This document shows, one piece after another, positions 53,426 through 64,000 of a stretch of 64,000 nucleotides of DNA. Below the pieces are notes generated by a model, which was not told the DNA's origin, did no database searches, and saw only the letters and a program-made list of their open reading frames with translations. The position numbers and the translations under genes were made by a program. Each line of letters opens with the position of its first letter. Within the stretch, counting starts at the first letter, position 1. Source of the stretch: Anseranas semipalmata (Eukaryota; Chordata; Aves; Anseriformes; Anseranatidae); the NCBI GenBank assembly GCA_013399115.1, contig VXAA01000173.1:136474-200473 (forward strand). The letters run 5' to 3'.

Positions 53426-54670
53426 TGCAGATGAGTAACTTGGCTGAGGGAGTAGCAGAGGGAGAGAGGAATCCCAGTTGGAGGTGCATCTGCAGGGAGC
53501 ATTGCATCAGCTGGCAGGACCTTGCTGCAGTCCCTGCTCCTTCCCTTCTGCTAAACCTTGCTCAAAAAGCACACGGTGCGAAGCTGCAAGGGGCAGCAGG
53601 AAAACAAGTCCCTTCCCACAGGCAAAAAACCAGGCACCAATTACAGGGCAGGAGAGGAAGCCGCAAGATCGAAGGGGTTAGCTAATCATCACGCTTCCAT
53701 CCCTTTCTGTGGAAGGCTGCTTTGATTGGGGTATTGAAGCTTTGCAGTGAGCTGGCAGGGAGGGCTTTGGCCACATTCGGCAGCAGGAGAAAAGAAAACA
53801 AGTGGGCAAATTTCAGGCTGTGGGAGGCTGATTGCTGCCCTGCCTTGACCACATTCCTTCAATGTCCCAGCGGTAGCAGATTTGGTCCCACCAGGAGAAA
53901 CAAATCCATCACCAAGACTGCCAGGCCATGCAGGCATCCCGCTACAACAGGAGCTACAGCCCATGCTGCTTCTGCTCCCATCTGCACCAGCCACCTTGCC
54001 TGGATCCAGAGAAGACACTGAGCATCCGCAACACCACCTGCAGCATTCAGCTAAAATCTTTTAAGCCTGCACCATTTACTTTCTCTCCAGACCATCCCAG
54101 CTCCCCTTTTAGAGCATTATCGGTTTCCCTGATAATTGATCTGAAAGCTCACCATTTCTGCAACCAGTCCTACTGGGTGCATCCCTCCAGTTGCCATGCT
54201 TTTACGCTGCAGACACGTTGCCAGTAGTACTCACCAGCATCAGCAAAAGGGCTAGTAGTTCACAGAACATTAAAAACTTCCTCTGCTCCTGCAGGCGTGA
54301 TTATCACAGGCAAGAAGAGGCAGGAAGGTAAATCAGGGAGATCAGTAGGGGAGGGATCAGCACCCTGATGCAGCACGAAGCACGCATGAGCAGCAGGGAT
54401 CTCATCCACTGCAGTCCCCCTCCTCACTGCGTGCCTTGTCCAAATTAAGCCCGAGCTCACAGCTGATGCCATTTTCTGCCTTCATGCACCTTCCCTGCTA
54501 CTACACCTCACATCCACTGCCAAGCCCTGTAACTTATTGTGAACAGTTTGGCTTCCACTGCCAGGGGGCCATTTTCCCAGTGTTGGTCATAACGCGAATG
54601 ATATGTGAAAACAGCTCCCCTGCTTCCCCCGGTGTCAGCACGCTGCTCCCGAGCGCACACTCTCTCCATC

Positions 54671-54718
54671 CCATTAAAAGTAATGGGGTGAGATTGTCCA
54701 GCCCATTACTTTCAATGG
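54671..54718. repeat. Inverted repeat, 17-bp arms
   Basis: The left arm 54671-54687 (ccattaaaagtaatggg) and the right arm 54702-54718 (cccattactttcaatgg) are complementary at 16 of 17 positions, across a 14-nt loop. Each arm is also a small imperfect palindrome (ccatta/taatgg). This could be the core of a short palindromic transposon. Confidence 0.85.
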
Positions 54719-57700
54719 CTTAGTTTCAGCCAGACAGCCTAAAGCTCCCGTGTCCTCAAAATAGCAAGCAGGGTGGCTCCAAAACTCTCCGCTTCATTAT
54801 CACATCGTGTATTCCAGCTTGCCAGAGTTTAATTGGAAAGACAGCCAAGCCCACATTTAGGTTTGTTAATTGCTGCAGGAGAGACACACGGATGCCTTGC
54901 ACCACTGACAATTATTTCCTTGCTCAGCAATTTTTGGTTTTAAGGAGATGACTTGCAAGGTGAGAGGTTTTACAAAATTACCCTAAGTTCTTTTAAAAGA
55001 GGAAGAGAGAAACATATGCAAACAGCCACGGGAGGGGCACTTTATGTGATAGTTATGTGCTCCAAGATTCAGCTGGTCTTGCTGCTGGTGGGAAAGTACA
55101 TTTCCAGGAAAAGCTGGCTGGGGAGAAACACAGCTCATGCAAAAAGCCAAGTGCAAATCGTATATTTAAGATGCATCACGGGAGCTGTAGTTTAGTTCTG
55201 AACTGTAAGTCCAATAACATGCTGAGGGCAGAGACAGGCCAAAAATCAAAGCACTCTGCTTCCAAGACAGTTGGATATTACAACATGCTCAGAAAGCCGC
55301 ATGACAAAGCACCAGGGGAGCCTGAGAAATCCCATTTGTGGTCCTATTTCTGACCTTGCCTTCTGCTCTAGTTTCATTAAAGCCTGGCAGAACCTGACCA
55401 TACAAGCCCTTTGCCTGCTTCTCACCTAGGGATTGGACCCATTTGGTACCTATACATCTATAATCATACATCTAGGACACTGAAATAACAACAGCCACCT
55501 AGATACCTGGCAAAAAAGAAGTGTGAGGAGCTGACCAGTTAAATGGTCAACAGAAAACTTCCTCCACCATTAGACACCAGAAAGATGCTGAGGTGACACT
55601 TCTGGTCAAGCAGCAGAAGTTTTGAGCATCACATGGATTTTTTTCTTGCCTCTGACCTCAGCAAAGGGAAGACTACAAAGCGAATCTCTGCTGTACCAGA
55701 CCCACGCAAGCTCTTGGCGTGGCCTCTGTGGATTTGATGCCGTGCCCTGTTGCAACGCCGAGGTTATCTGCTGCTGCTTCAAAGATGTTAACGTCTTGAT
55801 GCTCACAGCCCTGTCCAATCCAGGACAGATGGTAATAAATTTTTCAGTGGCTGGAGCAGAGTGCAGTAACTGTGTGATTAGCATCTTTTTCTCCACTGCA
55901 CATTTCATCTGTAAACTAAGATTAAATACCTGGAGGAAAAAAAGCCGCAGGAAAATGGAACTTTAATATGTTTTCACTGCAGAGTTCACATGAGTGAGCA
56001 AACAGCTCAGATCCGAGGTCAGGGGCAGCTTGTTGGGGAGAGCTTTCCCCACATGCCAGTTCGAGAAATCCAGTTTTCAAAGAGATGCTCTTTCTGTCAG
56101 CGTGGCGGCACCTGGAAATTCTCCTGACCCAGGCAGCTGGCCTGCCAGGAGCAGTGAGGTCTGCAATCCCCTCAAAGCGAACAAGGGGAGGAGGGACGCT
56201 CCATTACCTGCCTAGATTTGAACTCTCAACTCATTTAAACCAAGCAAAACCTATTCCAACTGCCTGTCAAGCATCAAGAACCTCACTTTCCTGCAACCTC
56301 AGCCTGAGATAAAACAAGGGAATGAGTTTCGTGTATTGCACGGGAGATTAGGGATGGTGCCAGCTGTTGAGAAAAGAAAGAAATCATCAGCTACAAGTGC
56401 AGCAACCATTGAAACACTGTTCTTCATCACCGCAACACAAGTACCAGGCCAGCAATGCCAGTAAGGGACCTCAGATGGCAAGCATTTCAGATCACCGTTA
56501 AAATGCACACTTTGTTTTGGAGTGCACAGTATTTATAGCTGGAAGATTATTTTTAGGGCTTGTAAGCCACCCACCCCAATCACTACAGATCCTGCTCTCT
56601 GCAAAGTCAGCGAGCTATTTTGTGTGCTTGTGCACCCCTCACACACTTCTCTCACCTCTAGCACCGTGTTTTAGGGGGATCATGCATACAAAAGGCTTTT
56701 TTTGGTGCAGCCTAAGCACAAAGCTGAGGATTCACCTGCGCTTAGGGGGAAAGTCAATGCAATTTGAATCCTGTGGCTCCACTTGTAGGAAAATCATCTT
56801 TTGAGCACAGAAAATCCAAACTGCTCAACAGGTTAGACTCAAGGTCATGCAGAGAAACATCCCACTTTGCTATCAGAAGCTGGCCTGGAGACAGAGCACG
56901 ACGCAGGCTGTAACTCACCCTTTGCCCCTTGTCCCCCCATGCCATGCACCGTGGCACACGCAGGACTCTCCTTGCAGTGCCGAGGAGCGCCAATGGATGG
57001 GCACACACCGCCTGCCTTTCAAAGGACACCACGCGCCATTGTTGTGATCAATAACGTATTATTTCCTCCGTTTTATGTCTTCGTGTTTATTGTGTGTAAA
57101 TAGGGATTTACAGCGATCTGAATGCGTTCATTTAACGTGGCTGACACCTAGCACATGAGATCTGCCAGCCACCCTCTCAGGACCTTCGGGAAAATGAAAC
57201 GCTGCTTCCCCCACAAAGCCACCTTCATGAGTGAAATGGGGAAAGAAAGAAAAAAATAGAATAAAACAAGGACAAAGTAGAGAGATCAAAGGCATAGCGT
57301 GTGCATGGAACAGAAAACATCGCAAGAATGCCAGTGCTGGGATTCAGAGTCACGCCTGCATTGTTGTGAAAGGAACATTAAACAGCGCTCTGATCTCAAG
57401 TCCGAGGTGCTACTTCTAGGAGGAAAAGGTTGGGGTGGGGGAAGAAACTTTTCCTTGAAAGGCATTGGCACACCTATGCAAAGTTCCTTCCTGTTTTATC
57501 TTCAGCACAGAAGAGCAGAACAGAAGCATATCATCCTTTGCAGTTAAAATGAAAAAAAAATAAGGAAGACTTTTATCCCAAATCCATTTATCTGAAGAAA
57601 TAAATTTTGCTCCTGCCTGCAGCCAGTCACTATTTTCCAGGTGGATAGCTTTCTTGCTGGAAAAATGAGCAGAGCAATCAAGATAATTTGCTAATTCATT

Positions 57701-60700
57701 TCATACAATTTTTTTGAAGTCTAAATTGCAAGTTAAAACAAATCCAAGTAGCCTAGTGTTTTGTGTCAACATTTTGTTCGACAAATATCAAAGTAATACT
57801 GAAATTCTAAAGCAAGTCGTTCATAGCAAGGTCTTAAAACACCTGCCTCCAGAAGCTACGCAGAGCTTCCCAGAAGGATAGCAGCACCGTGGTTGCATCT
57901 AACAGTCCCGTGTGCCTAAAGGTCTCGTGACACCTGTCACAGCAACACCACCAAGGTGCCTTTGCCCGACTCGATGCCAGCCTGCAGCGCATCCATCCCG
58001 AGATGCCTCAGGGTGGTGAGGAGGTGACCCCGCTCCCACCCTCCAGGTGAAGCCACCAGCCAAAATGCAGCCTCTTGGCTCGCCCCAAACCACGTTCTTG
58101 GTCATTGGAGTGGTTCACAGAAACATCCAGGTGCATAGCTGCGTAAATACAAGGTCTGGGCAGCCAGTGTGTGCCAGGTTATCCAGCACGCCCAAAGCCT
58201 GTGTGCCTGACCTAGCATCCACCCAAGCTCAGCTTAAGTATTTCCACTTCAAGAGAGGGAAATGCATGCCTCCACACCATAAATAAGCTCCAAGACAAAC
58301 ATCATTCCTTCTGGCTCTGCCAAAAACTCCTTGCGCAGCCTCATCCATGGTTATTTACTCACAGCCTAGCTGGGAAAGAGCAGCTGCAGCACTCCCCTGC
58401 TTCCAAGAGGAGGCAGGGACCACGCGTTTTAGCATGCACGAGGCATCCTGAAGCACTGCTGGGCTCCTGCGCGCTGCGAAACAGCTGCCACGTTCCACCT
58501 CAGGACTTCTGCAACTCAGCAAAAAAAGAAGCCCTTGCACAAAAATAGATAAATACCCTAAAATACTGTAGAAAACAGACAGGCACCCATTGGTCAACAG
58601 CTGTGCACTGCTTTGGCATTGCCCCTCACTAGAAGGGGCTGCATTAGAGGAAGCAATGATCATCATCATTAAATGCCTTGATGGAAGTCAAGCATCTGGT
58701 TTTCAGTGTTTAGTTGATGAAATAAATAAGGGTGCTTCTGGCAAACACGGAGGGAACAAACAGAATACGATTGGAGAAGCTGGAGAGACTCCAGCTTCCC
58801 TAATAGAGTTCCTCCCCTCTGCTAGCTCCGGGGCTTCCCGCAGGCAGGTCCTGCAGTGCACCAAGCCACTCATCACCCCCAGCACACTTTTTGGGAATGC
58901 AAATCCCCTCAGGAAGGGAACTCGGCCCTCCTGGGGTGGGAAGAGATCTGTACTGAAGGACAACAAGCATGCAGAGAAGAGCAGCACCCCCGTTACACTC
59001 TGCCAAGATAAAATACTGCTGTGCCCAAGACACGCTCGCTGCCTGAGGAACCTTCTCCAGCTGCAGGTGTCCCCTGGGGGACTCTGCTGTCACCTGCTGC
59101 CTGCGGCAAGGACAGAAGGCTGCCCACCTCCTCCGTCTAGACGTGGAGCACCTACTGCTCCGTTACCTGTCATTCCTTCCATCACTCACGTCCCAGGGAT
59201 GTATCCCTACCCAGCAGGATCAGTTTGCATAAGCCACCAAACAGGGCTGTTCCACCCATTTAAAAAGGTGTACCAGCCTCAGAGATGCTCATTTAACACA
59301 TTTCTGCCTTCTAGATGGCTCTTACTTTTCACTAAACTGAAAGCACAGTCCAATATACGTGACTGATTACGCTGTGTAATACAGTTCCTGCACATTTAGA
59401 TTAGGAATGATTATGCCTTAAATAAAATAGCCGAACACAATTCTTATTGCCATCTATTTCCTCCCCCCACCCTCTTCCAAACGCAAGACAGCAAGTGCAG
59501 AGCAAGTCTAGAGGTAGGATAAAGGCACCAGGATCCTGCTCTTGCCCTGCATCTTGTATGAGAGCATCCAAGGCCCAGGAGCACCAAAACAGTAAAAACA
59601 TTTAATTAGCGTCAAGACAGCACCTTTCACCTAAATGTTCCTTAAACATCCTCTGAGAGAAGCCACTTTTCTGCAGCAAGGGGGTACATGCAGACCCCAC
59701 TGCTCTCCTGGGGATTACAACACAAGAACCGCTTTGGGAAGGAGGAGACAGATGCTTCCTAGCAGCTCCCCAACAAACATCCAGAAACTCTGGGTGCTGC
59801 AACCCAGCATTGCACCAGACCGGAGAAGACCTGCCCTGGGCTGCAGGACACTACACCATGGCATCCCAAAGTCTATACCCTTAAAGTAGGCTTTCCCCAG
59901 CTAGCTTATAGGCCTGAACTTTATATATCTGACCCCAGGGGACCCCCAATACCCTCCTGCTCTCTGACCAGCTAACAAAGTGGAGCACCAGGGCAGGTAC
60001 TGCCTGTTGCCATCAGAGCGCTTCCCCCATGTCCCCAGAAAGCCACCCAAAGCCTCTCCTCACACAGAGGCCTCCTCCCATAGAGGATGGCTTCTGGAAC
60101 ACCTGGGCTTCAGACACCTGTGCCCATCAGACTTTCAAGCGCTGGCAGCTGCCCCACATTGCAGCTATGATAAGCCCAAGGGAACAGCAAGGTCCTGAGT
60201 AAATTTGGGGCTAGGTTATAGCCTGGCTGACTGTGACTAACCTCCTGAAATGAAGGCCGGTGCTGGCACTTCGGGGTGTGATTTTGTTCCATTTATTTCT
60301 TGATGGGAAAGTGATGGAGAGTGTAATTACCACTGTACTACTGCTCACAAGTTGCAAATGTCCTAGCCCAGGAAACCAAAGACTTGGATGCAAGTGCTGT
60401 AGGAAGGAGGAAAGATAGGGAAAGAGGGGTGTTGGACCGTCCTTGCCAGCTCCCACTCCGTGGAGGGAAGGGTTACCCCCTGCCACAATCAACCCATGCA
60501 TGGGAGATGCTGGAGGTGGTGCTCAGCAACTGGGCTGCTCAGATCCTCTTGTTTATGGGCAACAGCACCCACAGCCTGCTCTCAGCTGTGCTCGTGCAAG
60601 CCTGCCAGCAATGCACCTCGCATCTTCCACAGGCCCCATCCACCAGCCTGCTCAAGGTCTTGCAGTTTTGTTCCTCGGGTCAGCCCAGAGCACCCACTCT

Positions 60701-61626
60701 GAAACAGCCCAATCCCACCACTGGTCAACAAAAGCAGCTCCAGCAAAACTCAGCAAAAGCCTGGATCCCAGCTTTCTCCTACTGCACAGTGCAAACTCCC
60801 AAGCAAATCTCTCCACCAGCTCAGGACAACAAAAACCACCTCCTCTGAGCAGCAAAAAGAGCTCCACAGGCCTCCAGCAGAGGCAAGGCTTCTTGAGCAG
60901 CTCCTGATGACGTGGCCCTTTGGTGACACACAAGCCAGCCCTCAGCACACACACCATACCACAAAATCCTGAATTACCGAGCAGGCACCCTCACCATGAG
61001 CCACAGAGAGATTCCTGGCTGGGAAAGCTGCTTCCCCTTTGCTTGCTTGTGAGCAAACCCTGCAGCATAGGCACACCAAAATAACCCAATAAGTTGAATA
61101 ACTCTCTAGAGAAGAGGTTGTCATGCAACACCTACCTTCCATTGTAGGTCTATCATGCAGGCCTTGGGCTCCCATCTCCTCTCTGCACCTCACAGCACCC
61201 AAACACCAACCACAATGTCCCCAGCACTGGGAAGCTGAAGGAGGAGCTGCCTCGGGGCCCTCATTAGCTAAGTGCCAACACCTGGGTCTAATGAGCACCT
61301 CCTTGCACCTGCATCCTACCAGAACCTTCCACCCTCCTGCATCATTTTGGGATGCAGCACTATCTGCCTGGGGTACTACATCCTTATGACCTTCCCGTGC
61401 ACCCAAACACCCCTGGCACCCCATCATCTGCTGAAAGTGCTGAATGGTGCTGGGGCAGCCCTGGGGACAATAATCACAGCCCCAGGGGAGATTTCCCTAA
61501 ATCTGGGACTGCGCACCACTGCACACAGCAGAGACAATGTTTGCTTCCAAGTAGGCTTCGCTTCCCTTCCCACTTGTACAAAAAGAAAGGCACAGACAAA
61601 TTGAGATTTATGGGATGCCAGAAGAG

Positions 61627-61688
61627 CTGATTTTTTTTGCCCCCCCTTCCCCCCCGAACTTGATTTTTTATTTTTTCCCCCTCCTGCA
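61627..61688 (+). repeat. Polypyrimidine low-complexity tract ending ctgcag
   Basis: T and C runs (ttttttttgccccccc, tccccccc, ttttttatttttt) end in ccccctcctgcag, a strong plus-strand acceptor-like sequence. No transcript is demonstrated on that strand. Confidence 0.8.
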
Positions 61689-64000
61689 GCAACTGTTTGA
61701 TGCAGATGGAGTGCTGAGAGCAGCTGGGATCTCCTTGGAGAAAGATGCAGTAACAGCAGGCTGGAGGGGCGAGGATGTGTGTGCGTGTGCGTAGACAGCA
61801 TCACCCCGGACGAGACCCACCGAGGCAGATGATTGCTAATTTTCCTATTCTGGGTGTCCACCTTACACCACATGTTTACCAAGATGTGGTGCTGGATATC
61901 GCAGTGGCCTTTCTGATGCTGCTGCAGGTAGCACCTGAGCATGGAACAACCCGATTTTTGCTATTCAAGCAACAAATACAGCCCTGTGCAAGTGGCTGTG
62001 GGATTTCCACAGCATGGGGCACTGTGTATTGGAAATCTAAGGGACACAGGGAGTGCTGGTGGCCTCTTGATGGGACCAGCTCTCACTTTTCTCCACCTTA
62101 GCTGTTTCGTCTCTTCTTGGTTCTTCTTCTTGCTCTTGCTCTTACTCTCATTTTTTAAGGATGGCAATTTTTTTTTTTCAGAAGGGTTTTTGCCTAGTTT
62201 TTTTCTTTTCTCCTATTTCCTCCCCCAGACTGTCTAAATTTAGCTGTCACTTTTCACTTAGCTCAGTATCGCTTGCCCACAGCTCTACAGGTTCCAGAGT
62301 TTGCAAATAAAAGCCTTGCCAGTGCAGCCAGTGCTGCTTACACACTTCTGGGATCAAGCATCTTTCTGCAAAGCAGAGTTCTGGGGCTCTTATGGGGCCA
62401 GGAGAGGGACCAACCTCGCTGTGGTCCCCAGGCTACAATTACCACAGTCTCATAACTTCTGCACATCCTCCAGGAGACAGCATCCCGCTGTGCAAATAGC
62501 CGTGCCACCTGCGTGCAGCAACAGCACGGATGCACGCCCTGCGCCCGCACAAGGGTTGCCTGCAGAAGGTGACACGGACGCGACCATGTCCCTCTAGCTG
62601 GTAGCAGGCACACACGGAGGAATACGTCCTGCACATGTTCCTACACTGCCTTTATGGGCATTACCTACTGCTATTGCTGTGAAGTGTGTGCCCTGTTCCC
62701 ACATATGTAGCCATAAACACAAGAAAAGATGTATTTCATGAATATGCCCCCTTTTCAATCCCTTGTTTCTGCCTTTGCTGGGAATCACAAGCTATTATTG
62801 CATTATCACGTTGTATTTTCTATATTGCTTTTAAGCTGTCCTTCGACTTCACGCTCCTGTGGGTCTCTTACACCCTCCCAAACCCACCTCTTTCTGTAGT
62901 TGCTCCTTTTCGTGTCGCCACTGACTCCTCACTGATGGGAAGCAATGTTTAATATCACATTCTTCCTTCCAAACATGCAAATGCCCAGAACGGACCTGAA
63001 AACCAGTGACTTCTGACCGAAGCAACGTGATTAGGAAATGCAGATTTTCTTCTCCCTGAAGCACTAGCGATTGGAGTCAGGTCCGTGTCACCTCCGCAGA
63101 CTGGCTCTGTCAAGCAACTGCCTTCGACGCTTCTTTTAAAGAAGCCTCATTGATTGATTGCTCCCTGCCCTCGCGGTGACGCTGCTGTCACCCCAGCCCG
63201 CTCTTGCCAGCCTGAGGATTATGGCAGAAGGGTTCAGCCCACGCCAGCCCGAGGCTTGTCGCTCAGCCGAAATTTCCTACCTTGCAGTGCAGATCTGCAG
63301 CACGAGCAAAGTGACAAGTTTGAGCTGCCGTCAGCAGAGGAGCCGTCGGTCTCATCTGAATAACGGTGCCCAAGTTTAGGTTTTAATTAAGCCCTTGTGG
63401 GTTCCTTGAAAGGTTGGAGATGACACAGCCGCTTCTGAAGCTGGCCCGGGGAGACATCCAGAGCTGGCACCAAAGCGTGCCTCCTCCTCCAACCGATGTG
63501 AAATTGGGACCCTGCAAAAGGGATGAATGCTGCCGAGGAGCAAAAAAGGGATTTTGTGAGTCCAGGGAGGCTCCGGGAGAAAGCCAGGCTCCTGCCCGGC
63601 TCGGCTCCTGCCCATGCCATCGCTGCATCGAGGAGCACGCGGCGCTGCCTGCTCAGACGCCGCTCTCCGTCCCCAGGCCCGGCCGTCCCCTTTGGGCATC
63701 ACAGCGATGAGCGCGATGTTTCATCTCGAATTTATCGCTGCGGTCTATGCAGATGCTGACAGGGGAACGCTCTCCCTTGCATTTACACCGCAGGATACAC
63801 AGCCATCAACTATCCTAAATTAATGACCCACGGCTACTGTCCAATAAGTCCTAATATGCCCGTACCCATGTAAATCCTAATGCATGCTATCTGCTTTCAG
63901 CACAGATAAATGTGCAGCTTCCCCTCCCCATCCTGCCCCACAATATTATATTTTAGGACTGACTAGGAGATTTCCATCAAACAATATAAACGCATTTGTC

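Larger units (their letters stand above)
44171..64000 (-). other. KIRREL3: KIRREL3 first intron, 3' part
   Basis: Intronic DNA upstream of the 78-bp exon, ending at the cttctcttgcag acceptor. Because the exon needs one codon base from the signal-peptide exon and no such exon was found up to 64000, this intron is at least 19.8 kb. It contains a CpG-rich patch at 44870-45030, probable ancient repeat tails at 46508-46600 and 48730-48795, an AT-rich block at 47395-47815, a possible CR1 relic at 50400-50540, an ancient-repeat-like stretch at 53335-53425 and an inverted repeat at 54671-54718. From 55000 to 64000 I see only a pyrimidine-rich tract near 61627-61688 and ordinary unique sequence. Confidence 0.82.

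Noticed and set aside
54671..54718. Hairpin as the primate MADE1 element, because of the similar ccattacttttaatgg core
   Set aside because: MADE1 is primate-specific and its flanking arms are absent here. The similarity is limited to the palindromic core.
58590..59366. 258-codon plus-strand open frame
   Set aside because: No recognisable domain, signal peptide or membrane segment. Composition resembles translated non-coding DNA.

Overview
The window is non-coding-rich vertebrate nuclear DNA, most likely from a bird. It has no bacterial gene layout. Almost every long open frame is a chance frame with no recognisable domain. Coding sequence appears only as short exons with consensus splice sites. 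Three segments match the avian LINE CR1 3' region, including the 'gttggaagggaccca...atcatcgagtccaact' motif and a 3' end made of ttctgtga-like octamers. The particular CR1 wording reminds me of chicken-, turkey- or duck-like copies, but the species cannot be fixed from this sequence alone.

The one protein-coding gene I can support is KIRREL3 (NEPH2, kin of IRRE-like 3), on the minus strand. Three consecutive exons are visible, in transcription order: 44170-44093 (78 bp, after the signal peptide), 20428-20279 (150 bp, first half of Ig domain 1) and 18256-18107 (150 bp, second half of Ig domain 1). All three are phase 1 at both ends and join in frame. Each has an AG acceptor and a GT donor. The signal-peptide exon must lie beyond position 64000, and the exon for Ig domain 2 must lie before position 1. 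The window is therefore the 5' part of a large neuronal adhesion gene: the end of intron 1 (44171-64000), intron 2 (20429-44092), intron 3 (18257-20278) and the start of intron 4 (1-18106).

The introns hold most of the interest. Intron 4 carries a 32-unit, indel-free 19-bp minisatellite (4481-5088). About 19 of its units contain TAATCC, the core site of OTX/CRX/PITX-class homeodomains, and the array lies inside CpG-rich DNA. About 650 bp further on is a diverged local duplication (5731-5808 and 5961-6045) whose second copy is rich in GATA motifs. Fragments of CR1, probable older amniote repeats, a near-perfect inverted repeat, several AT-rich blocks dense in TAAT cores, and a CpG-rich patch 0.7 kb upstream of the 78-bp exon make up the rest. 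I saw no tRNA, rRNA, CRISPR array, intact transposon, viral gene or second protein-coding gene.
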